From assembly GCA_963585895.1 (NCBI GenBank), contig OY757904.1, forward strand, positions 90,311,168 to 90,375,167: 64,000 nucleotides of DNA, given 5' to 3'. Source of the stretch: Sepioteuthis lessoniana. Taxonomy: Eukaryota > Mollusca > Cephalopoda > Myopsida > Loliginidae. Position numbers and translations under genes: made by a program. Within the stretch, counting starts at the first letter, position 1. Each line of letters begins with the position of its first letter. Positions 35,300 to 46,780 of the stretch are shown here, piece after piece. Below the pieces are notes generated by a model. The model did not search any database. It saw only the letters and a program-made list of their open reading frames with translations, and had not been told where the DNA came from.

Positions 35300-37290
35300 A
35301 TAATACTATTGCTGGAAAAAAGCTGTTGAAGAAATAAGAGAGATGGATGATTTAATAAAATATATTATGATGATTATCACTGTGTTGAACAGTTTAATTT
35401 ATGCAGAAGTAAAGGTAGTCATCGATCAACTAAGCATCCTGACAAGAAATAAAAAGAACAAAGAAACAGCAGCTAAATCGGAAATTCAACTGCAAGAAAT
35501 CTTTTTTTCAAACTAAGAAGAGAAGTAAAACTAAAAAGAAAAATAAAACAATTGCGAATAAAAGAGAATGAAAGAAAGGATAATCGAGTACAAGGCAGAC
35601 GATGCAACAATAAGAAATGAGCCAAAAGATATTGACTAAGGAAGGGAGACTCAAAAGATACGGATACATCATCCAACAGTAAAATCAAAATAGGACGGTC
35701 TAAGACAATGAAATTAGATTTTACGAACAAATAAACGGATAATACATTAACACTGAACGACTAGATGCAACCAAAGCAAAATGGTATTAGTAAAAGCTGT
35801 GGGAACAAAGAAAAGAACACAAGAAAATGGTTGAAAGGTAGATAAACTTGAAGAACAAATAATAAGGAATTGAATACCGTCCTGATGCAGAACTATATTG
35901 AATCTCAAAGAGAAACACTGAAAAATTGAAAATTGAGTCACAATAGAATGTATTTCTGCTTAAGTTGATTTACATCGATTCACAACAAAATAGGTCAACT
36001 GCGCAAATGCCTACAAGAAGCAAAAATTCCCAAACGGAAAAGGAAAAATTACCCTGATTCAAAAAGACCCCTCCTAAAAAAGAGAACCACCCCAAATAAC
36101 TACAGCACGATTATATGTCTGTTAATGATGTGGTAAATCCTGGTTACACTGATGAAAGAACAAATCTATTATTTGCTTGAAAACGCCGACTTCTACCCGA
36201 AGAAGAGAAAAATGCCGCAAAGGAACTAAAGACTCACGTGACCTACAATAAATTGATCAACACATTCTAAAGGAGATGAAAATAAGAAGGAAAAATCTAT
36301 CCAAGGCAGAGACATACTACAGGGAGGTACACGGTATGATTCATAACGATAGATATTAGAAGTTTTAAAAATGTTCATAATCTCCGAACGAGTAATCATT
36401 TTCATCACTAGTGCTATAGAAAACCGGAGGGAAGAACGCAGAGTAAAAGGGAAAATAAAAGGAGACTCATTGTCCCCACAACTATTCGTCGTTACGATGA
36501 TATCGCTAAATTATGTTCACAGAAAGTGCAAAGAGGAAACAAAGTCACAAGAACACAAGAAGAAATAAGATATGGACGATGTAAAACTTTTTGTCAAAAA
36601 TAAAAATAAACTAGAAACATTAATTCATATAGTATCTTTTGTTAAGACAGCGATGGAATTCAAAATTGAGACATGTGCAATGATTAAAAAAGGAAAAACT
36701 ACAGAAAAAATGGAATTTCCCAATCAAGAAAGCATAAAAATGTTCAGAGAAAAAGAAAGATAGAGATATTTTGGAATATTAGAAGCAAATACAATCAAAC
36801 AAACAGCAATGAAGGAAAAGGTCGGAAAGAAGTACCTCAGAAGAAAAAGAAAACTTCTGGAAACCAAAATCTGCGGCAATTCATTAAATAGTGAATATCT
36901 GGGTAGTCTTTCTGATGAAATACTCCAGACCCTTCTTAAACTGGACAAGATTGGAGCTCAGAAACATGAACTACGAGAAAATTAATGACGATGTACACTC
37001 GAAATATGTAGACGGACTATATGGTACAAGAAAAGAAGATTCACAGCACAATTCAGTGACTCGAAGAATATGCAAAAGAACAAAGAGAGAATTATTACTG
37101 CAGCTGATAACATTAACAGCAATAACAGCAACAAGACGAGTAAATAAAGGAAAACAAGAATTATTAAACCAAGAAAACAACAGCGTGAAAATAGAGAGTT
37201 CAGATGACCACCTATAAAAATTGAGCACGCAAAGCATACCAAAAGAGAGAAAGTGAATTGTTATGGCAACCTCCAAAATAAATCAGATGA
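35300..37290 (+). mobile_element. RLE-type LINE relic, copy 10 (includes the N-terminal region)
   Basis: Plus strand in broken frames: basic LRREVKLKRKIKQLRIRENE region (about 35510-35570), FYEQIN and KLWEQ (about 35720-35810), TLIQKDPS and NNYSTIICLLMMW (RT finger, about 36050-36130), KGDSLSPQLFVVTMISLNYV (about 36455-36515), MDDVKLFVKNKNKLETLIH (palm C, 36571-36630), FKIETCAM, KYLRRKRKLLETKICG (36830-36875), and KERIITAADNI. It is the only copy here showing the pre-RT basic segment clearly. No intact frame longer than about 100 codons. Confidence 0.82.
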
Positions 37291-37383
37291 TTAAGTATTA
37301 TTCGTGAGCTGACGAGGGAAACGCCTTCAGCTACTAAATTAGCATTTCTTATCGCATCTATTATGCTACGTTTAGCCACCACT

Positions 37384-37475
37384 CAAAGAACTGGAGTGCC
37401 CCCTTTCAAAGTACTGGAGTGCCACCTTTCAAAGAACTGGAGTGCCACCTTTCAAAGAACTGCAGTGCCACCTTT
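37384..37475. repeat. 23-bp minisatellite, four units
   Basis: CAAAGAACTGGAGTGCCACC plus TTT repeats at 37384, 37407, 37430 and 37453 with one or two substitutions each. The units are contiguous with no spacers, so this is not a CRISPR array. Confidence 0.93.
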
Positions 37476-37629
37476 CAAATACACCTTTGTCATAATCAGT
37501 CATGAATCAATCCCCTTCATTAACACATTTCGAAAGTTTTGCATTTAATTAAATTGTAACTAATTCCAGTAATATTAGAAGATATCTAGGCTGTGTCTAA
37601 GTTGAATTTCTTTTCAGCGGTGAAGAATA

Positions 37630-37945
37630 CCAATTTTCGGCTGGGCCACCTTCGGGTGGGCCAGCTGCATCACTGACACCTTTGTCACCCTTGTATAGCA
37701 CTGGACCTTGCTGTCCAGTTTAAGCTATCATCAGGCATACTTGCCTGGACCCAGATTTGGGTCCATGTCTAGCTAGGCTCATCAGACCACATTGCACTGA
37801 GTGGGCCTATGACCAGCATAATCCAGTAGGGCTAGAGCCTCGGCTCGTGCCCGATCTTCCCCTCCCTTAAATCCCCCTATAATCGACTTTCGGGTAATTG
37901 AACTTGTGTTAAGTCATGTCTGGTGGGAGGCAGAGACGAATATCA
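37630..37945 (+). repeat. Dispersed relative of the 46-kb tandem repeat
   Basis: Shares ordered blocks with 45982-46765: GGGCCACCT(T/G)C(G/A)GGTGGG, TTTAAGCTAT, TAGCTAGGCTCATCA/GTCATCA, GTGGGCCTATGACC, CAGTAGGGCTAGAGCC/CAGGGCACGAG, CCCTATAA, and GTCTGGTGGGAGGCAGAGA. It is embedded in single-copy-looking DNA. Confidence 0.75.
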
Positions 37946-38321
37946 AGAATACCAACCTTATCTGATGCCTGATCACCTTTTGCAAATTGTGTTGTATTGG
38001 GATCATTTTCCATGTTACAATCTTTTCATGTGGCTGTATCCTAAGTTCTTAATTGTAAATAGGATGACGATTTATGAACTCAAATCCCTGTTTCTGTCTT
38101 CAGACGAATCATAGACTGATTAAGATTTTGTCACTTAATACTCTATTTCTGTCCTCTTATTACTGCCCTCATATTACTGCCCTCTCATTTCGAATGGATT
38201 TCATCTCTATACTATCTGTTATTGATTGGATACCTTTTCTGGATGACACAAAAAGTTTTTTCACGCCTGTTTTTAAGTTCCACTGAATGTTTTAACTAAT
38301 GAATTATGATAAACTTAATTA

Positions 38322-39674
38322 CACTGGTCAACAACAAATTTGTTGTCTGCGTTTTTTTAGCTGATTTAGGACAAATTTGATCCGCTGAATCCAAAAATCA
38401 CATTGGTTTTACTCAACCAGGTCAGGTTTTTGAGCTTTGGCCACATGTCGTTTTTTACGTTTTTGTTCATATGTACGCATGTGTGGGGCATTTTAGAAGA
38501 AGTTGGTGGGGGTAAAATGCCATGTCAAATAATTGTTTTTATTGGAAATGATTATTTTAATGACAAGAAGTATTCAGGTCCAATAGTTCTGGATGATTAT
38601 GTCAAAAAGGGATCAGTTTGAAGTCATAAAACGATGTTTTCTGTGCATGTGGGATAGTAGGGACCGTGCTCAGCATTACACGAAGGACTGGCCTTTGCAG
38701 GAGAAACTGGTGCCTTGGAAAGAAAGGAACGTCATCAACGACCCTCTGGTGGACAGAGACAGAATGCTCTTTCCACTGCTGCACATCAAGCTCGGCTTAA
38801 TCAAGCAGTTCACCAAGCCCTGGACAAAGATGGTGACTGCTTCACTTACTTGTGCCAAGCTTTTCCAGGATTGACCATGGAGAAGTAGAAAGCTGGCATC
38901 TTTGACAGTCCTCAGATCTGGCAGCTCATCAGAGATCAAGAGTTGGAAAACTCAATGAACGAAGTGGAACTGGAAGCGTGGAAGGCATTTGTTCTGATAG
39001 TGAAGAACTTTCTTGGTAACAATAAGACCAGAAACTACACAGAACTTGTTAACAACATGCTGACTGCTTTCAGAAACCTGGGCTGCAACATGAGCGTCAA
39101 GATGCACTACCTATTTTCACATATGGACCGGTTTCCTTAGAACCTGGGTTCAATGAGTGACGAGCAAGGGGAGAGATTCCATCAGGATCTGAAAGAGATG
39201 AAAACTAGGTATCAGGGTCGCTGGCACGCAGTCATGATGGCTGACTACTGTTGGAATCTGAAGAGAGACCTCCCTGCTGCTGAGCATTCCTGGAGTTCGA
39301 AGAAACGGAAGTTCAAGCCCTGAAGATTGAACAATGGTGAAGCAAGATGCAATTTATGTGTACTTACCTTTATCAATGCCCACCATTCAGTTTACAGTGA
39401 TCGATTTTTCTATCATGTAATCAATATATGTTATTGGCAAAACATTTTTTCTCTTATTCAGGATGATATGTGTCGACAAAAATCAGCTGATAATGCCACA
39501 AAAATGTAATTGATTTTGTCAAAAGGTCTGATTTTTTCTAAATCAACCTCGCGAAAAAACCTGACCTGATGGAGAGAAACGGATGCCATTTCCTGATTCA
39601 GCAGTGCAAGAATACCTTAAATCAGTTGTAGAAATCTAGACAACATTCAAAAAGTAAAAAATTATTGCCTAGTG
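38322..39674. mobile_element. CACTR-ended DNA transposon relic (1353 bp)
   Basis: Left end CACTGGTCAACAA and right end complement CACTAGGCAATAA are flanked by TTA at 38319-38321 and 39675-39677, a probable 3-bp target duplication. Subterminal blocks recur in the same order in both inverted ends: TGTTGTCT, CTGATTTA, GCTGAATC and CAGGTCAGGTTTTT, spanning about 110 bp. Inside is a plus-strand protein relic (38593-39325). CACTR ends with 2-3 bp duplications are known for the CACTA/EnSpm (CMC) superfamily, so assignment there is an inference. Confidence 0.72.
38593..39325 (+). pseudogene. Uncharacterised transposon-associated protein with C-x2-C and H-x4-H motifs (possible CMC-type transposase C-terminal half)
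   Basis: Readable plus-strand segments: CFLCMWDSRDRAQHYTKDWP (38635-38695), NVINDPLVDRDRMLFPLLHI then KLGLIKQF (38732-38815), a frameshift, IFDSPQIWQLIRDQELENSM (38900-38958), EAWKAFVLIVKNFLGNNKTR, LGCNMSVKMHYLFSHMDRFP (39080-39139), a stop, GSMSDEQGERFHQDLKEM (39150-39202), and YQGRWHAVMMADYCWNLKRD. I recognise this as a widespread metazoan family lacking a named function. The order C-x2-C, then H-x4-H (HYLFSH), then an invariant-looking Glu (DEQGERFH) matches the arrangement reported for CMC transposases between the second Asp and the Glu. The N-terminal half, which would hold the two Asp, is absent, so this copy is internally deleted as well as frameshifted. Confidence 0.6.
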
Positions 39675-39677
39675 TTA

Positions 39678-40429
39678 TTATTAAACAAGAAAATATAATC
39701 ATATCAAAGAAAGATTATTCTTATGAAAAAAAAAACATCCTTATTCTTATTTAACCAAATTTATTTGTAAAATCAATCCGATGTGAGTGTTGAGAGATTT
39801 ACTCAACTTCTGTTTTTCGATGAATATCAAGTATTTTGACTTATAAAACCACATATTTTTCTAAAAATTAAACTACACCTTTTCTGATCAAGGTGTAAAT
39901 AAAGAGTATTTATAAAATATTTCATGGTGTTCATTTTATCACAAAGAAATGAATGATGATGAAAACCATAATCACAAAATTTACATAAGAATCAATTAAT
40001 GCAAATTCCTAAAAATATTAATTAAACTTTTTATCATAATAAATGAATATTATGTTTTCTATTAAAACTCTTGTTGCAAGATTCGATATAATATGAGTCA
40101 AATTACTTATGTTTAAATAAAGGATATATTATGCGGTAGACTTTAAATAGGTAAAACAAAAACACGCAATCATAAAAACTAGCTACAAAAGCCAAGTAAA
40201 ATCATTTTAATAACGAAATAGAATAAAAGGAAATAGATTGTTTGATTGAAATGTGACGAAATAAACTGGAAAAGAAGACTTCGTAATATGAATTATTTCT
40301 GTGTCCTTATTTTCTTGGAAAAGGCAACGTTCCGATATTTCTGTGTACGCATAGAATGATTCTATCCCCAACAAAGACCTCAAAATATGTTGTCCAATAC
40401 TTAAAAAAATGTTCCGGGCAATTTTTAAC
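39678..40429. other. AT-rich spacer, no gene seen
   Basis: No motif. The minus-strand 40207-40449 frame is unremarkable. Confidence 0.5.
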
Positions 40430-40458
40430 ATCATAATCATCACCATCAAGTCAGCTCG

Positions 40459-40512
<54 letters not shown>

Positions 40513-41990
40513 AATTAACCAGCACTCCTTGCTGATCCTCTAGGCTGCATCCTGTGTCCACAAAGCGCTGATGGAAGACTTTGCTTCTTGGCCAACAGTA
40601 GGTCGTCCACGTGAACATATCTATAGGAGAATGTTACTTATGAGTTCATCCTTACTTTACCAGCAGTGTCCCTCATATCTTCTTCGTCTTACTCAGATGG
40701 TTTACTGTTTTGTAGGGTGTTGCTTTCAGGATTTGTTCAAAACAGCATGTACCATCCTTGTGTAGTTTCCATCTATCGTTTTCTCCGAGCTTTTCGTTAA
40801 GGTCCAGGTTGATCATCCATACAGTAGTACTGACACAGTCACAGCTTTGAAGAAATTCCGTTTTATTTTGTCCGAGTGATCAGATTTTCCCCTATAATCG
40901 CCAACCTGTCAATAGTGGCTCCCGCCTTTCTCATGCGTATGTTGACATCATTTTCAGGAGAGAAGTTGTTGTCAACTAATTTCAGACCCTCGTCTCTTAA
41001 AACGGATATGGTTCCTTCTTGTTTAAAAGTCACTAACTGTTTTATTTACGTTCGCGCAGAAGCCAATGCTACTTGTTGCTTGCTCCAGGCTATGCAGCAG
41101 GGATTCGTCTTGGGCAGGTGTATTTGATAATTTGCGGGATCTGCGTTTGTCATTGTTTCTGAAGGATATCATCTACTTTTTGTTTTTTTAATATGAAACC
41201 ATTTTATTCTATTTGATATACTGATGATTGTAGTACCTAATCTAGGCAGATTATAAACATATATGGTGCTAATATATCTCCTTTCAAGACTCCAACAACA
41301 ATAAGTCGATGCTACCATCTGGTGAGTGAACCATTGCTTCTTGTGTTTTTGGAAAGCGCCATAATAACAGAAACAGTTTCTTTGGGAAGTCCATATAGTT
41401 GTTGTATTTGCTCCGTCTTTACTCTGATAATAGTATCAAATACTCGGGAGAAATGTAAGAGCGATTGTGTTGCCTCGAGATTGCATGTTCTCCTTCGATG
41501 ATTCAACGAATAATCAGAATCTGTGAAGTTGGAAATCGATTTCTCAAAAAAACGTTCAGATTTTTCCAAAGAGTTTTTTCGATTTCAGGTTGGATACGAT
41601 TGAAAAAATAGGACATTATAAACGTTAGCATTCATAGCTAAAATACTTTTGCTTTTATAGTTCTTAGTTATTCCGAGGTCACCTCTATTGTCCATTTCTC
41701 TATTGTCAATTTCTCTTTTGTGTTTTGTTTATACATAGTATTGCATAATCAAATAAGTATGTTGTCAAGTGCTCTTGTCTTCTATACTTCAGGAGGTATT
41801 TGGTCGAGGCCTGCAGCTTTTCTGCTTTTAATTTTTTTTGTGCTGTGTCAAGTTCTCTCTCCGTAAAATGTTCAAGTTTAATGACGAGTTGGTTAATAAT
41901 TATTTTTCAGGGTTTTTTTTTTCAGATACTTGAAATATTCTTTCCATTTGTGAAGCCTTTCTTTTTAGCGGGCAGCTCTTAGTTTTGCTC
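40430..41990 (-). mobile_element. APE-type LINE relic (RT to C-terminus)
   Basis: Minus strand: RT N-terminal KAAGLDQIPPEV-like residues (about 41795-41830), a decayed NFTDSDYSLNHRRRT region, QLYGLPKETVSVIMALSKNT (41350-41410), the Tyr-Asp-Asp region obscured at 41110-41150, then the C-terminal part matching 33263-33684 (decayed QHPTKQ..TIQVRRxRY..HCW, VLLxRxxHVDDL) and an ATGATG-like tail at 40430-40445. Heavily mutated; a (TC)n tract has expanded near its 3' end. Confidence 0.78.
40463..40510. repeat. (TC)n microsatellite inside the LINE 3' region
   Basis: 24 TC units. Confidence 0.96.
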
Positions 41991-42226
41991 TCGTAGTGCA
42001 GTATGCAAAAAATTTAGAAAGCTCTGAGAATTAAAACAAACAAAAAATAAAAAGACCGAAATACATTTAAGGTCAAATAAAAAAAATCAGAAATTCGGTT
42101 GAAGAAAGTCAGTTACGACTTTAATCAATATTTATATAAAATTCAAGAAGACTACAACAAAGGAGAAACGAAAATTATTAACATTTGCAACGAACCAGAC
42201 AAGCCAATAAATATAAAAACCACACA

Positions 42227-42284
<58 letters not shown>

Positions 42285-43902
42285 GGGTTAAAATAGTTGT
42301 AATGATAGCCTAAAACTTGTTTTGATCAAAATAATGACTGCAACAGAAGGAGAAACAGAGAAATTTATGGTTTATGGCTGAGATTTTGCAATCATAAGTC
42401 ATATTTCAAAATAAACTTTGCTGTCAAAGAATATATGGAAATTAAATTATACGATTGCATCGATCCTCTTATCAACTGGGAAATTAAAAAGTTTCTATAT
42501 GTCATGCGGGGCCAAAATCTTTAAAATTTTGTTTGGAGAAAAAGTCGTGTATTGTCATTCCCAAAAAATAACCAACGCCTAAATAAAGAATCAGATTTGG
42601 TGTCCAAAGTCAGACATGAAACATTTGCCACTAAACAACTTTAGGGTAGGTGAATTATCTTTTATAACGATACTTTGGTTCGTAACGTATTTATTTTAGA
42701 GAAAAATTATTGCCTTAATTTTTATTGGTCACCTGAACGTCGTGAAACTTAGAATTGTGGAATAAATTTTAAGAGTTTTTAATACTGATTTTATATCACA
42801 CTACCTAAAGAGCACAGAGTATTTTTATTAGTTTTTACTACTGTTGCCATACTCCTTGATTTTATATTTTTAGATATATATATACACAATTATATAAACG
42901 TGTGTAGGTGTGCGTGCGTGTGGGTGTGGGTGTGTTCATTGGTTCGCAATGGAGGAAGCATAGCATAACTACTCATTAGAAATATGCCAATGCCTAGAAG
43001 TTTTTAAAATAGTACTCGTTAGTAAAATAGAATATGTATATATTAGAATATAATTTTTCTACTACTGCTGAAAAAGATTCTCATATTGACATATGTGACA
43101 AAAATAAAAAAAATGTCCCCCAGCTCAGAAACTTGATAGAGTTTGAGAGGGAAAATAGTGAAGAAAATCGAATTCAGTTGAGCTAATAAACTCTTTCAAA
43201 CGACAAGTTCAGAGGGTGGGGGAGACATCAACAAAATAAAAAATTCAAACAAAAGTTATGTGAAAAAACAGTTTTAAAGAATGGAGGTGTTTGAATGTAA
43301 AATACAATCGAGGAAAATGTCATAAACAATTATTTTAAAAAAGAAGTCCTTCAAAAAACCAACTAATTTTAAAGCTACCGATATCGCCGAAAAATTAGAA
43401 ATAGATAATCTTAATAAAACAACATTAGAAGGCCACAAGGCTAACGTCAGGCACAAACTGGGATGCTAACTGGTAAATCCTACCAAAAATTACATTGGTA
43501 GGTTTAGTAAAATGACTGTCAAATGGATGTGAAACTAACAATCGAATGGTTTATAAGCATGAGAAGAATAATGCACATGTGTTCGATTTTTATAGAAATA
43601 TTATCGCTTCTCTCACTGTGACTTTAAGTTTTATACGGCCATAGATAAAAATATCAGATATATTCCTGTTTTATAAGGGTATCAATAACTTTGGCCTCAT
43701 AAAACTTAATGCAACAGAAATTCTGTTCAAAACATCACAAATTATAACCACAGTAATAGAAGTGATAATTTTGTAAGTAATCATGATTTAGTTTTTTCCA
43801 TTCTACTCATAGGATTTTCATCACTCTAATTTTAGTTCAAACACTTTCTTCTGAATTTCTTATACATATATATATAAATATATATGTGTGTGTGTGCCTA
43901 TA

Positions 43903-43908
<6 letters not shown>
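41991..43908. other. About 1.9 kb without recognisable genes
   Basis: Contains a (CA)n(TA)n tract at 42221-42285 and an impure TG-rich tract at 42899-42935. The 42099-42296 frame is repeat-driven. The minus-strand 43274-43456 frame has no motif. Confidence 0.5.
42221..42285. repeat. (CA)n(TA)n microsatellite
   Basis: About 22 CA units with one TCA interruption, then 10 TA units. Confidence 0.95.

Positions 43909-43992
<84 letters not shown>
43909..43992. repeat. (CT)n(TA)n microsatellite
   Basis: 13 CT units followed by about 29 TA units. Confidence 0.96.
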
Positions 43993-43993
<1 letters not shown>

Positions 43994-44550
43994 TTATAAA
44001 ATAGAAACAAATGAAAAAATCTAGGTTTTAAAAGCATCAAAATATGTGTTATATATCCGTTATAACCATTTGGGCATTTTTATGAATATACTCTTTGAGA
44101 TGATTTTCTATATACATATCTCTTTTCTCCAACCCAATCTTTGGAAATTGATAAAGAATAATAAACATTATTTGTTACATTGTATAAATTTTTTACATTC
44201 TCTTGTATCTGACCACATATTTTGTTTTAGTGGTCTGTAAGAGAGGGTGATGGGTATCAAAAAGAAGGAAGATAGAAAGATTAAAAGGAAGGAAAGTAAA
44301 AGTGACACTTGACACTTCTTGTGTTCATTGGCGAACTCGCTAACCATCATGCCCTGGTCGAGTCATACCAAAGGCTCAATAAATGTTACATGATGCCGCC
44401 TTGATAAGCACTCAGTACTATAAGATAAGGATCAAGAGCAAAGTGGAGCAATCCTGGGAATGGAGTTGCGCACTTTCCGCCATCTCAGTGTAATAGCTAT
44501 TGAAAAGGAAGCCCTTGGGTCAGCCACGACTAAGGTCGCCAACTTTACTT

Positions 44551-44554
<4 letters not shown>
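43993..44554. other. Non-coding spacer
   Basis: No supported gene. The short frames at 44046-44240 and 44168-44350 (minus) are motif-free. Confidence 0.5.

Positions 44555-44636
<82 letters not shown>
44555..44636. repeat. (TA)n(TG)n microsatellite
   Basis: About 17 TA and 24 TG units, ending 14 bases before the foldback element. Confidence 0.96.
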
Positions 44637-44638
<2 letters not shown>

Positions 44639-44650
44639 CAGCATTTCTTC

Positions 44651-45166
44651 ATGCATACTTCATTGAAAAATATAGACATCTTTTGTCAACACATTTTTGT
44701 ATAGGTCCTTTCCAGTTGCCGTATTGATTTTATAGTATCCGGCGGGGATTGATTGAGGAAACTCCCATAACTAATTGTTATTCTTGAAACTCCCATAATT
44801 AATTGTTACTCTTGTACTTTCCGCCCAGCTCAATAGAATCAATATCAAATCCAGTACTAATATACTTAAATGTCTTTAGCTACTGCTGCTACTTATAGAA
44901 ACGAATAAAACGCTACAATTACACACCAATATAAATAATAAACACTTACAAAGTAGTAATATACATGCAAAGGTTACATCGTTTTTGCAATATACGCACG
45001 CCTGGTGATGGTCCAAGATCGAAGAGAAAGTACATGGGGGACAATTAGTTATGGGACTTTCATCAACCAATTCCCGCCTGATACTATAAAATCAATTCGG
45101 CAACTGGAAAGGACATATACAAAAATATGTAAACAAAAGATGTCCATATTATTTAATGAAATATGC

Positions 45167-45168
<2 letters not shown>
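44651..45168. mobile_element. Foldback (MITE-like) element, arms about 150 bp
   Basis: Left arm 44651-44822 and right arm 45019-45168 are inverted copies that both start with ATGCATAYTTCATT and share GACATCTTTTG, TCCTTTCCAGTTGCC, ATTGATTTTATAGTATC, CCCATAACTAATTGT and GTACTTTC in order. The left arm has an extra 28-bp unit (44759-44786 repeated at 44787-44814). No coding capacity. It is bounded on both sides by microsatellites. Confidence 0.85.

Positions 45169-45210
<42 letters not shown>
45167..45210. repeat. (GATA)n microsatellite
   Basis: 11 units starting on the last bases of the foldback element. Confidence 0.96.
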
Positions 45211-45211
<1 letters not shown>

Positions 45212-45981
45212 AAAAATAAAATTTAAATGTAACGTGAAACGTGGATATAATTGCAGTTTGTACTTCTCGATAGGACGAGTGGGAAATTATTTTGTGCCAA
45301 TCTGCCATGCAGCATGGTTCTGGACTTGTTTTTGGTGGGGTTTTATGGGATTTACATGAATGCTTGGCAATTTTCTCATAGAATTAAACAATGAGTGAAC
45401 GAAAACGTCTTGGAGTAAAACGTGGTGAGATGTTAACAGCTTGGCAAAAATCTCACAAGTTCGTCACACAATTAACGGGTATTGTCATCGGGCTATTTAT
45501 GAAATATTTGAAATAGAGTTTATGTCACTCGGGATTTCGAAATCTAAATAATTGGATTTGATCAAAAATATAAGTTAAAATCAATTTTCTTCTTCGATAG
45601 TTCAACGATAAATTAATATATCGTGACCTACCATCTACTCAAAACTAAAATGCTTGTTAAACAAAAACGTAAATTCATCCGTGACGTCAACTAACAACAA
45701 CGTCACTCCCACGTATCGAGTGGAATTTTCTGTTGCCAACAGAAGGACTATTTTTAGAAATAAATTGATTTAATGAACTGACTCGGAGATACTTTCTCAT
45801 CTCGGGACGAAACACGTGGTATTTAAAAGCTCCTCTTGTTAGCATAATAAGATATCACATCATTATTTGAATTCAAAAGAAAGACATCGTGTCTTTAGCA
45901 ACACAGAATTTCCTTCACAGACTATTAAAAAACGCAGCCATTTGCCCCTATAAAAACACAGCAAACACTGACCAAATCAGC
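45211..45981. other. Spacer without recognisable gene
   Basis: No motif. Somewhat more CG-containing at 45680-45830. Confidence 0.45.
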
Positions 45982-46780
45982 CCGCGTTGAGCATTCATGC
46001 TCGCCGCACCGGCTTTTTAACTGGGCCGTCTGGTATTCGTCCTGGATGGCGCTCAAGGTCAATCATAGATTAAAGGCCGAATAGCCCTCGGCTTCAGTTG
46101 GGCCACCTGCAGGTGGGAGATTACATTATTGACAGCGCAGCATAGCATTAGATTCTCGTGTCTAGTTCAAGCTATGAGCACGCTTACTAGCCGAAATCAC
46201 GTTATATTTCTAGAGTCTAAGTCCAGCTGGGTCATCAAGCTCATATTACACTTAATGAGCCTATAGCCGACATAGTTTAGCAGGGCACGAGTCATTGCTT
46301 ATACCAGACCCCTCTGTTCCCTAAAAACCCCACTATAAAAAAGACCATGCGTCAAATCCCGTCTGGTGGAAGGCAGAGATAAATATCAGCCAGTGTCGAG
46401 TGTTCGTGCTCGCCTCACAAGTTTTTTTTTAGCCGAGCCGTCTGGCATTTGTGCCGAATAGGGCTCAAGGTCAATTATAGATTCAAGAGAAAATAGTCTC
46501 CAGCTTCGGCCGGTCTACCTTCGAGTGGGCGAACAATCATTGACAGACTACAAGTCAAGCTCAAGCTATGAGCAAGTATATGTACCGGACTCACATTGCT
46601 CGTCTAAGTCCTCTGGCTCACATTGCACCCAATGAACCTATGACCATCTTAGTCCAGCAGGGCACGAGACTCGGATTCTGCTCGACCTTCCTCCTCCCTA
46701 AAATCTCCACTGTAAAAAAGACATAGAGTCAAGTCCTGTCTGATAGAAGGCAGTGATAAAATCAGCCAGCGGCGTGCATA
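45982..46780 (+). repeat. Two tandem units of an about 370-415-bp repeat, plus the start of a third
   Basis: Unit 1 45982-46396, unit 2 46397-46765, each opening with CAGCC(A/C)G(C/T)G...GAGYRTTC.TGCTCGCC; a third start CAGCCAGCGGCGTGCATACT is at 46766. Shared internal blocks: GCTCAAGGTCAAT(C/T)ATAGATT, CCTCGGCTTCAG/CCAGCTTCGGCC, GGTGGG, CACT(A/G)TAAAAAAGAC (TATA-like) and AAGGCAGAGAT/AAGGCAGTGAT. It could be a satellite or the LTR/leader region of an LTR element; no coding sequence. Confidence 0.75.

Noticed and set aside
37363-37548. Possible CRISPR-like array at the 23-bp repeats
   Set aside because: The units are contiguous without spacers, and the window is eukaryotic.
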